This document shows positions 25,782 to 34,959 of a stretch of DNA of 64,000 nt, one piece after another (position 1 is the stretch's first letter; every line of letters begins with the position of its first letter). Both the position numbers and the translations under genes were made by a program. A model generated the notes under the pieces. The model was given only the letters and a program-made list of their open reading frames with translations, was not told where the DNA came from and ran no database searches. Source of the DNA: Jeotgalibacillus marinus (GTDB lineage: Bacteria > Bacillota > Bacilli > Bacillales > Jeotgalibacillaceae); the NCBI RefSeq assembly GCF_040801915.1, contig NZ_JBFMIA010000007.1:1-64000 (forward strand), given 5' to 3'.

Positions 25782-27323
25782 TTATTGGAATACCGGTTCT
25801 TTATATCGGGAAAGCTTTTCTAAAGAGGATTGGTCAACATCACGGTGCAAACTGTTACCGTGGGAATCCATTGTTACGACTGCTGTAAACCCTTTTACTT
25901 TCAAGTGCCACATTGCTTCTGGGATTCCAAATTGTTTAAGATCCACTCCTTCAACACTTTGGATACAGTCAGCATAATATTGTGCCGCTCCACCAATTGC
26001 ATTTAAGTAAACACCGCCGTGTTCTTCAAGTGCTTTAAGTGTTTTTGGACCCATACCACCTTTGCCAATAACTGCTCGAATGCCAAATCGTTTCATAATG
26101 TCTCCTTGATATGGTTCTTCACGAATCGAAGTGGTCGGTCCAGCGGCTTTCACGTGCCAGTTTCCTTTATCATCTTTTAACATAACAGGACCACAGTGAT
26201 AAATAACTTGTCCATTTAAATCGACAGGTGAATCATTGTCGCTTAAATATTTGTGAATGGCGTCACGTCCTGTATACATCATGCCATCAATTTGAACAAC
26301 GTCACCTACTTTTAATGAGCGAATTTGCTCTTCAGAAATTGGTGCATGAAGAGTGACAACTCGTGGCTCTTCATCTGGGGTTTGTTCCGTTTTTTGATCT
26401 TCACCAAAGCTGATTTTTTCTCCTTCTTGATACTGCCAATCTTCAATTGCTCCTGTGTCTGCATTGACCGTAATGCCAAGACGACGGAATGCCCAACAGT
26501 TATACGCAACGGAAACAAAGAAGCTTGCTGGAATTCGGTTCATGACGCCGACCTTACATCCAAGTAATGTCGTTTCACCACCAAAACCCATCGTACCAAT
26601 TCCAAGTTCATTCGCATGCTCCATTACATACTGTTCAAGCTTATGAAGATCTTCATTTGGATTAACATCATCTGATGAACGGAAAAGTTGTTCTTTTGCT
26701 AGATCGTAGCCTGATGAACGGTCGCCACCAATTCCTACACCAATAAAACCTGCGCTACATCCTTGCCCTTGTGCTTGATAAACAGAATGCATCACACATT
26801 TACGAATCCCATCAAGGTCGCGTCCAGCCCGCCCAAGACCTTCAAGTTCACACGGGAGACTATATTGGATGTTTTTGTTTTCACAGCCGCCACCCTTAAG
26901 AATTAAACGAATATCAATCGTGTCTTTTTCCCACTGTTCAAATTTTACAACGGGTAAACCGAGTCCTAAATTGTCACCACTATTTTCGCCCGTTAATGAA
27001 TCAACTGAGTTTGGACGCATTTTACCATCGTTTGTTGCGCGTACCATTGCCTTATGGATCGCCTTTTTTATTTCAATCTGATTGACTCCAACTGGTGTTT
27101 TAATTTTAAATGTCGGTAAGCCAGTATCTTGGCAAATCGGTGATACTTTATCATCAGCCATCTGAATGTTTTGTGTGATCGTTGCAAGACTCATCGCAGC
27201 TCGTGTACCTTCATTTTCTTGTGCCTTCGCTTCTTGTATTGCGCGTCGAACATCTTTCGGTAGATTTGTCGATGTTTCAACGATTAAATCGTATAAACTA
27301 TTTTCAAGTGTAGTTATATTCAT
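25782..27323 (-). CDS. fumA: Class I fumarate hydratase (iron-sulfur, fused alpha/beta)
   Basis: A 513-residue 4Fe-4S hydrolyase interconverting fumarate and malate in the TCA cycle. The alpha part (1-280) has cysteines in SPICQDTGLP, GCSAGFIG and TTLLGCKVG as cluster ligands. The beta part has PVDLNGQVIYHCGP and AAGPTTSIREEPY, and GKGGMGPKTL. This type is oxygen-sensitive, unlike the class II FumC common in B. subtilis. Tartrate dehydratase is an alternative activity of the family. Confidence 0.92.
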   Translation of the reverse strand: MNITTLENSLYDLIVETSTNLPKDVRRAIQEAKAQENEGTRAAMSLATITQNIQMADDKVSPICQDTGLPTFKIKTPVGVNQIEIKKAIHKAMVRATNDGKMRPNSVDSLTGENSGDNLGLGLPVVKFEQWEKDTIDIRLILKGGGCENKNIQYSLPCELEGLGRAGRDLDGIRKCVMHSVYQAQGQGCSAGFIGVGIGGDRSSGYDLAKEQLFRSSDDVNPNEDLHKLEQYVMEHANELGIGTMGFGGETTLLGCKVGVMNRIPASFFVSVAYNCWAFRRLGITVNADTGAIEDWQYQEGEKISFGEDQKTEQTPDEEPRVVTLHAPISEEQIRSLKVGDVVQIDGMMYTGRDAIHKYLSDNDSPVDLNGQVIYHCGPVMLKDDKGNWHVKAAGPTTSIREEPYQGDIMKRFGIRAVIGKGGMGPKTLKALEEHGGVYLNAIGGAAQYYADCIQSVEGVDLKQFGIPEAMWHLKVKGFTAVVTMDSHGNSLHRDVDQSSLEKLSRYKEPVFQ

Positions 27324-27446
27324 TATGTATGCGCCCCTTCCTCATCACTCAGCGACTTTCTTACTGAGGATTTCAACATTTCTATTATACCTGTTTACTA
27401 AGATGAAAAAAAGATGAATTGAAAACGGTTTCTATTGTCATAAATA

Positions 27447-27482
27447 AAAAGAGGTGCTCAGCAGTTGAGGCACCTCTTTTGC
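27447..27482. terminator. Terminator upstream of fumarase, after the SE1561-like gene
   Basis: AAAAGAGGTGC/GCACCTCTTTT perfect stem; it follows the minus-strand gene at 27503. Confidence 0.85.
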
Positions 27483-27502
27483 GTGGTTTGACGCAAGTAA
27501 CT

Positions 27503-27685
27503 TTATTCCGATTTTTTAAATTGGTGAACCTTTACTTCAAGATCATCGACCATTTCGATCATACGATCAATGTCATCAAGATTTGTGCTTTCAGGGTCTA
27601 CTGATTCCAGTACTTCTAAAAACATATTTAAACGCTTTTTTAAATAAAGCATTTGTGAATCGTTATCATGAATTGCATTACCCAT
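27503..27685 (-). CDS. Small acidic protein of the SE1561-like family
   Basis: A 60-residue protein with a helical, acidic pattern: LKKRLNMFLEVLESVDPEST then DDIDRMIEMVDDLEVKVHQF. I recall this as the SE1561-type family of conserved short firmicute proteins; function is unknown. The ATG at 27685 follows AAAGGAGC; the longer upstream frame is not supported. Confidence 0.7.
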   Translation of the reverse strand: MGNAIHDNDSQMLYLKKRLNMFLEVLESVDPESTNLDDIDRMIEMVDDLEVKVHQFKKSE

Positions 27686-27802
27686 CGGTATCGCTCCTTT
27701 CAAACTCGCTACTATCGTAACGGATTTTGTGAAACGATGCAACACCCTAGGCGCAAGTGGGCTTTTAGCTGCGACAAGCTCAAGGCGAGTTTTTATGTAT
27801 TA

Positions 27803-28170
27803 TCATGAAATGATTTCAAATGTCTCTGTCACCTTAATGCTGCCAATGACAGATTGAACCATTGAACAGTTTTTTCTAGTTAGATTTAATGCTTTTTCAA
27901 CTTTTTTCTCATCTATTTGATCTGCCTTAATTGTAAAAAAAACACATGTATTTTTTCTGTGCGGTTTGCGATCGCTTCATTTCGCTCGAACTTCGCATTC
28001 ACTTCTATGTCTTCAAACTTTAGACGCATTTTTTCAAATACAGCTCTTAATACGCCTCCACTACATACAGCTACCGATGATACAAGCAATTGATAAGTGT
28101 TGGTTTGGAATAAAGTTTGATCTTGAATAACTCCCCAGCTTATACTGACTGGTTTTGCTGAGATTGTTCT
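27803..28170 (-). pseudogene. OsmC-family protein gene, truncated and frameshifted
   Basis: The reading frame encodes OsmC/Ohr-like sequence (TYQLLVSSVAVCSGGVLRAVFE with the family Cys, then KFEDIEVNAKFERNEA and VEKALNLTRKNCSMVQSVIG with the second Cys). A one-base excess in the A-run at 27935-27942 breaks the frame, and a stop precedes the first recognisable residue, so the first strand and start are missing. Both redox cysteines survive. OsmC proteins reduce organic hydroperoxides. Confidence 0.8.
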
Positions 28171-28221
28171 ATGAAGGAAGGGCTTTCCTAGTATTCAAGG
28201 AAAGCTCCAGTTTCCTTAAGA

Positions 28222-28839
28222 TCAAAATAGTTTCACAAGTTCATCAAACTTCTCAATAACCTCATCATAATCACTTACTTGTCCGAATCCATACTTTGCA
28301 TAAACAAATGGTATTCCAGCATATCTAGATGCATTTAAATCACCTTCTGTGTCCCCTACATAAATAGGATTGGATAGGTTATTCCTTTCGATAATTAAGT
28401 TAATATTTTCTCCTTTTGAAAGTCCGGTTCTTCCAGGATTTTCATAGTCTAAGAAGTATTTTTCCAGGTTATGAAACTCATAAAATGATTCAATGTAGCC
28501 ATCTTGACAGTTGCTTACGATGTAAAGTTTGTATTGCTTCGAAAGTACGTTTAGTACCTCCTCCACGTTATGATACAGATTACCGCCTTGTTTCTTTAAA
28601 TACCCCTGTTCAGTTTCACAACACTCGGTAATCACTTTTACGCGGACATCCTCACTTAAATAAGGAAACAACTTTTTACTGATATCGTGCATTTGTAGTC
28701 CCATTGTTCCTTCGAAATCAATCCGTGTTAGTTCTCTTTTAATTTGACTGTGTTCCTTGATACGGCTATTCCACGCATTAAGAACGGTATCGATTGGATC
28801 CCAAATGGTCCCGTCTAAATCAAAAATAATACTATCCAT
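28222..28839 (-). CDS. HAD-superfamily phosphatase, phosphoglycolate-phosphatase-like
   Basis: A 205-residue HAD hydrolase: motif I FDLDGTIWD, motif II IVSNC, motif III Lys in RTGLSKGENI, and motif IV YVGDTEGDLNA. The alpha-helical cap lies between residues 15 and 85. The substrate is a small phosphorylated metabolite; it cannot be specified. The ATG at 28839 follows GGAGAGGTG. Confidence 0.88.
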   Translation of the reverse strand: MDSIIFDLDGTIWDPIDTVLNAWNSRIKEHSQIKRELTRIDFEGTMGLQMHDISKKLFPYLSEDVRVKVITECCETEQGYLKKQGGNLYHNVEEVLNVLSKQYKLYIVSNCQDGYIESFYEFHNLEKYFLDYENPGRTGLSKGENINLIIERNNLSNPIYVGDTEGDLNASRYAGIPFVYAKYGFGQVSDYDEVIEKFDELVKLF

Positions 28840-29523
28840 ATGTAGTTTCACCTCTCCATTGTTCAGTAAATCTCCTGATTGTAGAATAGGCATAAAAGAA
28901 ACTTTCCAGATGCCACTTTCATCAGTTATCATTATATACTCAAAAACATATTACATATATTGTAAAATTTAGCATGATTTTGTGATTGTATGAAATGTGT
29001 TTAACATATCTAGAGCATCTTTTCTCTCGATAGATCTTCAACAATCTGGCCCGATTGCGGAATAAGAAAAAGTCCTGCAATATTAAATAGGATTTTTGAT
29101 CAATTGAAAAAACGATTATTCGCCCAGATGGCTTTTGTACATATCTTTACATTTGTCATGACGTTCATTACGTGCCTCCTCTCGATTCTTAAAGGAAATG
29201 ACGCGAAAAGGTGTTTGTGCAAAATTGTTCCGTTCCGAGTTGGCACGTATTTATGCAGTAGCGAGAAGAAAATCAAGCCGTAAACGGACGCCCATTTGTG
29301 TGCGTTTTTCAATTAGGATATCTGTTTTGTTGCTTATCATCGTATCAGAATGAATGTCTTTTTTATATTCATTAGTTTAAATGGATAATAAACTGACGTT
29401 TGAAAAAATGCACGCAAACATTAATCGAAAAGCCAAACATTTATATTTGCATAATTCAAAAACATTCTAATATACTGTACCTTAGGAATAAAAGGTTTCA
29501 TTGAAAATGAAAGGGTGACAAAC
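28840..29523. other. Intergenic region without a supported gene
   Basis: About 680 bases between divergent genes. A minus-strand frame (about 29120-29260) reads like coding sequence (NNFAQTPFRVISFKNREEAR) but has no start and is preceded by a stop. A similar short trace near 29040 (SGQIVEDLSREKML) resembles an ABC ATPase tail. Both are too short to call. Confidence 0.4.
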
Positions 29524-30531
29524 ATGCAAAAACAAATTAAGTTAATCAATCGACCTGCAGCAACACCGACAAAATCGGACTTCAAATTAGTAGAAGCACC
29601 GATTGGAGAACCGTCTAAAGGAGAGTTACTAACACGGACCGTTTATATTTCAGTAGATCCTTATCTACGCGGACGCATGAATGAAGGCAAATCCTATATT
29701 CCACCATTTGAATTGAACGGTATAATTTCTAGCGGTGTAATTGGACAAGTCGTTGAATCCAAGTCAGATCAATTTACAAAAGGTGACCTCGTTCTCGGTT
29801 CACTCGGTTGGCAAGAATACTCGATTGCAAATGAAAATGAAGTACAAACGATTGATCCGAACCTTGCACCTGCATCTACCTATTTAAGTGTACTAGGTAT
29901 GACAGGTTTAACGGCCTACTTCGGCTTTCTAGATATCGGTAAACCAAAAGAAGGTGAAACGGTTGTTGTTTCCGGCGCTGCAGGAGCTGTTGGTTCAATT
30001 GTTGGCCAAATTGCGAAAATCAAAGGCTGCCATGTTGTTGGGATAGCGGGTTCAGATGAGAAAGTGAACTACTTAACGGATGAATTAGGTTTTGATGCTG
30101 CGATCAACTACAAAACGCAAGAGGTTGGAGAAGCACTGAAGGAAGCATGCCCGAACGGAATTGACGTCTACTTCGAAAATGTAGGTGGCAAAATTTCCGA
30201 CGCCATCTTCCCGCTCCTAAACAAATTTGCACGAATTCCAGTATGTGGAGCGATCTCATCCTACAATAACGAAGAACCGGACCTAGGACCTCGCGTTCAA
30301 GTTCATCTCATCAAGACCAGCTCATTGATGCAAGGCTTTACCGTTGGAAACTACTCTTCTCGATTTGAAGAAGGGGCAAAAGAATTGGCTCGTTGGCTGG
30401 GTGAAGGCAAACTAAAGTATGAAGAAACCATTACTGAGGGCTTTGATCATACCATTGATGCATTTTTAGATCTGTTTAAAGGTGCGAATCTCGGGAAAGC
30501 GTTGGTGAAGGTTGGGGATATTGAAAAATAG
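29524..30531 (+). CDS. yfmJ: NADP-dependent oxidoreductase, leukotriene B4 dehydrogenase-like (YfmJ)
   Basis: A 335-residue MDR enzyme of the alkenal/curcumin reductase type: YISVDPYLRGRMN, LGMTGLTAYFGFLDIGKPKEGETVVVSGAAGAVGS in two parts, and the C-terminal EGFDHTIDAFLDLFKGANLGKALVKV pattern. It reduces activated double bonds of alpha,beta-unsaturated carbonyls with NADPH. The ATG at 29524 follows AGGGTG. It ends at a strong bidirectional terminator. Confidence 0.9.
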   Translation: MQKQIKLINRPAATPTKSDFKLVEAPIGEPSKGELLTRTVYISVDPYLRGRMNEGKSYIPPFELNGIISSGVIGQVVESKSDQFTKGDLVLGSLGWQEYSIANENEVQTIDPNLAPASTYLSVLGMTGLTAYFGFLDIGKPKEGETVVVSGAAGAVGSIVGQIAKIKGCHVVGIAGSDEKVNYLTDELGFDAAINYKTQEVGEALKEACPNGIDVYFENVGGKISDAIFPLLNKFARIPVCGAISSYNNEEPDLGPRVQVHLIKTSSLMQGFTVGNYSSRFEEGAKELARWLGEGKLKYEETITEGFDHTIDAFLDLFKGANLGKALVKVGDIEK

Positions 30532-30546
30532 TCAATAGTAAAGCAT

Positions 30547-30588
30547 GTGGAAAAGCGGTTCTAGGGTCAGTGTAGAACCGCTTTTTCA
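30547..30588. terminator. Bidirectional terminator between yfmJ and the catabolic operon
   Basis: AAAAGCGGTTCTA / TAGAACCGCTTTT, nine-base loop, T-run on both strands. Confidence 0.9.
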
Positions 30589-30694
30589 CTTGTGCAAAAA
30601 CACATGAGCTGACTAATCGCGGGCTAATTTCGTTCGAGCACCTACTTTAAAGTATCAATTATATTGCAATGTCTCTCCCCATGCAGGAAGCATT

Positions 30695-30881
30695 TTATTT
30701 AATGTTTTTTCCTCTCGATAACCTTAATACGTATTCTGCTTGCATTATCGTATGAATTTCACGAATTCCCTCATAAATAACTGGAGCCTTGGAATTGCGT
30801 AACTAACGCTCGAAAGGATACTCATCAATAACCGTACGCCCCATGAATCTGAACTGCATCATTTGCGTTTTCCACTTGTTT
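30695..30881 (-). pseudogene. C-terminal remnant of an acyl-CoA dehydrogenase
   Basis: The translated pieces NDAVQIHGAYGY, IDEYPFER and LRNSKAPVIYEGIREIHTIM match the conserved C-terminus of acyl-CoA dehydrogenases, with the catalytic Glu of IYEG. A frameshift after GAYGY and a TAG after PFER break it. It is in the same direction as, and 15 bases downstream of, the catabolic operon. Confidence 0.85.
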
Positions 30882-30895
30882 ATGATCGCTTCAAT

Positions 30896-31291
30896 TTACT
30901 CACGAATTATTTTATAGGTCCCTGTACCTTTTGAGACAATATCCCCTTCCTCATCTCTGACAATACTATCTACAAAAGCAGTCTTATAACCTCTCGAAAT
31001 GATTGATGCTTTTGCATAAATATCTCCCGTTTTCACTGGAGCCGTGAAATGGACAGTCGAACTCGTTGCAATACACCTTGTTCTTGTAACTGAGCGCAGA
31101 TGCATACTCTGGATGAAACCCATCATAGAAGCATGTACACCGCCATGAAGGGTTCTTTTTGTATTTAAAAGGTACTGTTGCAAACTTAATTTAATCTCCA
31201 CGTTCTCTTCTTCAAAAGCTAGTATTTTTATTCCAAGATGCTGGAGGTAGGGACATTCTTCAAATTCTTTCTTTATTTCCTCAATCATCAT
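30896..31291 (-). CDS. Hotdog-fold thioesterase-like protein lacking the catalytic acid
   Basis: A 131-residue PaaI-type hotdog protein and the last intact gene of the operon. The motif HGG is present (H49-G51, LHGGVHASM), but the position of the usual Asp/Glu nine residues after the His is G58. PaaI enzymes hydrolyse aryl- or acyl-CoA; this one may be inactive alone. AAAAGGTG precedes two ATGs (31291, 31288), so the start is uncertain by one codon. Confidence 0.82.
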   Translation of the reverse strand: MMIEEIKKEFEECPYLQHLGIKILAFEEENVEIKLSLQQYLLNTKRTLHGGVHASMMGFIQSMHLRSVTRTRCIATSSTVHFTAPVKTGDIYAKASIISRGYKTAFVDSIVRDEEGDIVSKGTGTYKIIRE

Positions 31292-31335
31292 CTACACCTT
31301 TTCTCCCCTCCACACTAATCTCTTTAAGAAATCTT

Positions 31336-32118
31336 TTATTTGGACATAAATTCGGGAGAACGTTTCTCTAAAAATGCGCTTGTTCCCTCATTTTTATCTT
31401 TGGTTGAAAAAAGTACAGCTTGGGCAAGCTTTTCAATCATTTGACCCGCCTTCATATCTGTATCAAAGCCGGCATGAATCGACATTTTTGCGAGTTTTAT
31501 AGCTAATGGACCTTTCGATAGTATTTGAGCTGCTGTTTTTTCCACCACTTCTTTTAGCTGATCCTGCGGTACGTATTCTGAAACGAGACCAATTTTTTCC
31601 GCTTCTTCTGCCGTAATAATTTTCCCAGTCAAGATTAAGTCCATTGCTTTCCCTTTACCGATCAATCGCGCCATTCGTTGGGTTCCACCTGCACTCGGAA
31701 TAATACCAAGATTCAACTCCGGAAGACCAAATTTTGCATTTGTAGAGGCGATTCGAATGTCACACGCCATGGCTAGCTCACATCCGCCGCCAAGCGCAAA
31801 ACCGTTAATCATCGCAATCGTCGGTTTGTCATACGCTTCGATATAATCATATATTTCTTGCATGCCACCAGCTGTAAATACATCTAATGGACCTCGTTTT
31901 TTAAGCTGGTTGATGTCCGCTCCTGCTGCAAATGATTTATCTCCTTGCCCGGTAAAAATAATACAGTTCGTTTCTGTATCATTTTTCAAATTATCCAGCG
32001 CGTCTTTCATTTCTCCAAGTGTTTCTTTACTTAACGGATTGCGTTGTTCGGGCAGATTGATAATAATGTAGGCAAGCTGATTTGATTTTTCTACTAAAAT
32101 ATTTTGATAGTTGTTCAT
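31336..32118 (-). CDS. Enoyl-CoA hydratase
   Basis: A 260-residue crotonase-fold hydratase, adding water to trans-2-enoyl-CoA. The oxyanion loop SFAAGADINQL and the AMINGFALGGGCELAMACD segment are typical. Both catalytic Glu positions of rat ECH are accounted for (GLPELNLGIIPSAGGTQ carries the first pair). Its ATG overlaps the stop of the upstream thiolase (ATGA), indicating coupling. Step 2 of beta-oxidation in the operon. Confidence 0.9.
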   Translation of the reverse strand: MNNYQNILVEKSNQLAYIIINLPEQRNPLSKETLGEMKDALDNLKNDTETNCIIFTGQGDKSFAAGADINQLKKRGPLDVFTAGGMQEIYDYIEAYDKPTIAMINGFALGGGCELAMACDIRIASTNAKFGLPELNLGIIPSAGGTQRMARLIGKGKAMDLILTGKIITAEEAEKIGLVSEYVPQDQLKEVVEKTAAQILSKGPLAIKLAKMSIHAGFDTDMKAGQMIEKLAQAVLFSTKDKNEGTSAFLEKRSPEFMSK

Positions 32119-33296
32119 CTCTTCATCCCTCTCTCATTTTCTAGTAGTAAAGCAATTCCCTGTCCCCCGCCAATGCAAGCAGTCACAATAGACCGTTTCG
32201 CACCGCTTCTTTTCATTTCATAAACCGCCTTTGCAACGAGCATACCGCCTGTGGCTGCAATCGGATGACCGTGCGCGATCGCTCCACCATTTACATTTAG
32301 TTTTTCGTACGGAATATTTAATTCAACATTGCAGGCAAGTACCTGCACGGCAAACGCTTCATTTAACTCGACAAAATCAATATCTTCCATAATTAAATTA
32401 TTCTGTTTCAACAGTTTTTGAACAGCTGGCACTGGGCCAATTCCCATGATGTTGGGATCTACTCCTGCCACTTGAGAATCAACTATACGTGCCATTACTT
32501 CTAGTCCACGTTTTTCAGCTTCTTCTTCAGACATCACGACTACTGCCGATGCACCATCGTTCACACCAGAAGAGTTGCCAGCTGTGACTGAGCCGTCTTC
32601 TTTAAAGACAGGACGTAGCTTCATCAGTTTTTCTTGCGTCGTTCCCGGCCGTGGATGCTCATCTCGATCGAACAACACCATTTCTTTTCCCGCTTTCACT
32701 TTAATTGGAACGATTTGTTCATCAAAAAACCCTTCTTGCATTGCCTGCGCCATTCTTCTCTGACTTTCCACTGCATATTTGTCCTGTTCTTCACGCGATA
32801 TCCCATACTTTTCAACTAAGTTCTCCGCAGTGATCCCCATTGGAGGATCTCCAATCTTTTTTGGGGAAAGCTTTCTTTTCACAAATGCGGGTGGTTGTCG
32901 GTCATACGGACGCGACGCTGGTGCCAGCATATGTGGAGAGAGAGACATACTTTCCGCGCCGCCTGCTAAAAAGATCGTTCCTCTTCCCGCTACAATCAAA
33001 TCCGCGGCGAGTGCCACGCTGTTAATCGATGAGCCGCACTGACGATCAATTGTCAGTCCCGGCAAAGTAACAGGAAAATCCGCCTCTAATAATGACATCC
33101 GTGCAGCATTGCCTCCACCGCTTAAGCAGTTGCCATAAATAACATCATCAATTTCTTCTTTTTTAAGATGTGCTCTTTTAACTGCTTCTTTCATCACTTC
33201 TGCTCCATATTCATAGTACGGTACTGCCGCAAGTGCCCCGCCTTTTTTGGCGATTGCTGTTCTTACCGCTGATACAATAACCGGTTGTGCCATCAT
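32115..33296 (-). CDS. Thiolase (acetyl-CoA C-acyltransferase), copy 1
   Basis: A 393-residue thiolase performing CoA-dependent cleavage of 3-ketoacyl-CoA. The nucleophilic Cys lies in DRQCGSSINS, His in GHPIAATGG, and the second Cys in ACIGGGQG. Between them is NGGAIAHGHP. It is 40-odd percent like the second thiolase of the operon by eye, so the two may prefer different chain types. Overlaps the hydratase gene. Confidence 0.92.
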   Translation of the reverse strand: MMAQPVIVSAVRTAIAKKGGALAAVPYYEYGAEVMKEAVKRAHLKKEEIDDVIYGNCLSGGGNAARMSLLEADFPVTLPGLTIDRQCGSSINSVALAADLIVAGRGTIFLAGGAESMSLSPHMLAPASRPYDRQPPAFVKRKLSPKKIGDPPMGITAENLVEKYGISREEQDKYAVESQRRMAQAMQEGFFDEQIVPIKVKAGKEMVLFDRDEHPRPGTTQEKLMKLRPVFKEDGSVTAGNSSGVNDGASAVVVMSEEEAEKRGLEVMARIVDSQVAGVDPNIMGIGPVPAVQKLLKQNNLIMEDIDFVELNEAFAVQVLACNVELNIPYEKLNVNGGAIAHGHPIAATGGMLVAKAVYEMKRSGAKRSIVTACIGGGQGIALLLENERGMKR

Positions 33297-33310
33297 TACA
33301 CCTTCTTTCG

Positions 33311-33697
33311 TTAAGCTTCATTCATTACTTTAAATGTCGCCATGCCAGTTGCAACAAGTACCCCATTTCCGTCAAAAACATCTCCTCTACCACTGCCGGC
33401 ATTCCCATTTATATTGATGTGCCCCCCTTTACAGACAAGCTTTTTAATCTGTTCTTGCTTAAAAACTTGAACATGCATATCAATGGTTACCGTAAAACCG
33501 CCTTCTTGTTCTGACACTGCTGTACCGAGAGCTACATCAAGTAGCGTGTAATAAAGTCCACTGGAAACGTGACCAACTTCATCTTTGTGGATCTCTTGAA
33601 CTTCCATTGAGATCACAACTGCTCCATCGTCATTCTCTTGTCTTACCATTCCAAGGTGATCAGAGAAGGTAGACTGTTCTAGCATCCTACTTTTCAT
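33311..33697 (-). CDS. Hotdog-fold thioesterase-like protein lacking the HGG motif
   Basis: A 128-residue PaaI-like protein between two thiolase genes. It keeps the acidic residue (D54 in SSGLYYTLLDVALG) but the HGG positions are S45-S46-G47. This is the reverse of the hotdog protein at 30896-31291. It ends 14 bases before the next gene and begins three bases after the preceding stop. Thioesterase activity is possible but unproven. Confidence 0.8.
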   Translation of the reverse strand: MKSRMLEQSTFSDHLGMVRQENDDGAVVISMEVQEIHKDEVGHVSSGLYYTLLDVALGTAVSEQEGGFTVTIDMHVQVFKQEQIKKLVCKGGHININGNAGSGRGDVFDGNGVLVATGMATFKVMNEA

Positions 33698-33699
33698 CT

Positions 33700-34893
33700 T
33701 TACTGTACCTGAAGATTTTCAATTAAAATGGCCATCCCCTGTCCACCTCCAACGCATAATGATGCAACCCCGTAACGCCCTCCTCTTTTTTTCAGTTCAT
33801 GCATTAACGTAATGACAAGCCGTGATCCCGTAGAACCAACAGGATGTCCGAGCGCAATCGCCCCACCGTTCACATTTAATTTTTCTGAATCAATGTTGAG
33901 TTCACGTTGTACAGCGAGTGCTTGGGATGCAAATGCTTCATTTATTTCAAACAAGTCAATTTCATCAATCGATAAATTCGTTTTTTCTAATAGTTTTTGA
34001 ATCGCGGGAACAGGACCGATGCCCATGATTTCTGGTGGTACTCCAACAGCCATCCAGTCAACAACTGCAGCTAACGGTGTCAATGACTGAGTCTTCGCTG
34101 TGAATTCACTCATAAGAAGAACAGCGGAAGCACCATCATTTCGACCGCATGCGTTGCCAGCGGTTACAGACCCATCTTTCTTAAACACAGGTTTTAATTG
34201 TGCAAGTTTTTCAATCGTCGTTTCAGGTCGTGGATGCTCGTCCTTATCAAAGATAACCGTTCCTTTTCTTGTATTTATTTCATAAGGAACAATTTCCTCT
34301 TTGAATTTCCCCTCTTCAATTGCAGCTGCGGCTCTTTTTTGACTTTCGATCGCAAACGCATCCTGATCTGCTCTAGAAATTCGAAATTTTTGTGCGACGT
34401 TTTCAGCAGTGATTCCCATGCCCATATCTTCACCGTACATTTCTTTCGGCTGCTGACCTGCTTCCAAATTTGAATCGACTAAATACGTTTTATCTCCCCC
34501 AAAACGAGCTCCACGCAAGTATATCGGCGAACAGCTCATACTTTCCGTGCCGCCAGCGACAACAATATCAGCCTGATTCGATTGAATTTGCTGAGCACCG
34601 GAAGCAATTGCCTGCATACCGGAAGCACAGAGGCGATTCACTGTAAATGCTGGTTTTTCAACAGGAATGCCGGCTCGAATTGCTGCGACGCGAGCGACAT
34701 TCGACGATTCAGTCGCCTGCCGTACTTCTCCTAAAATAACTTCATCTACTTTTTCTGGTGACAGAGATACTTTTTCAAGTAATTTTTCAATAACATGTGA
34801 AACCAAAAGTCCTGAGTTAATTTCTTTTAATGCGCCACCATACCTTCCAATTGGCGTGCGCACCCCCTCGGCAATAACTACTCGTTCACTCAT
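33700..34893 (-). CDS. Thiolase (acetyl-CoA C-acetyltransferase), copy 2
   Basis: A 397-residue thiolase with Cys in NRLCASGMQA, His in GHPVGSTGS and the second Cys in SLCVGGGQG. Two thiolases in one operon suggests that a chain is cut more than once or that acetoacetyl-CoA is processed separately. The ATG at 34893 follows GGGGGGA. The 245 bases upstream contain a remnant of another gene. Confidence 0.92.
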   Translation of the reverse strand: MSERVVIAEGVRTPIGRYGGALKEINSGLLVSHVIEKLLEKVSLSPEKVDEVILGEVRQATESSNVARVAAIRAGIPVEKPAFTVNRLCASGMQAIASGAQQIQSNQADIVVAGGTESMSCSPIYLRGARFGGDKTYLVDSNLEAGQQPKEMYGEDMGMGITAENVAQKFRISRADQDAFAIESQKRAAAAIEEGKFKEEIVPYEINTRKGTVIFDKDEHPRPETTIEKLAQLKPVFKKDGSVTAGNACGRNDGASAVLLMSEFTAKTQSLTPLAAVVDWMAVGVPPEIMGIGPVPAIQKLLEKTNLSIDEIDLFEINEAFASQALAVQRELNIDSEKLNVNGGAIALGHPVGSTGSRLVITLMHELKKRGGRYGVASLCVGGGQGMAILIENLQVQ

Positions 34894-34959
34894 AACGCTC
34901 CCCCCTTATGTATATTCTTTATTAATTTCCCTGTAGGATCTTTGAGGTTTCTCATTTAC

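Noticed and set aside
29100..29312. 70-codon minus-strand frame between the HAD and yfmJ genes
   Set aside because: A different frame over the same bases looks more coding-like, but neither has a start signal; treated as unassignable remnant.
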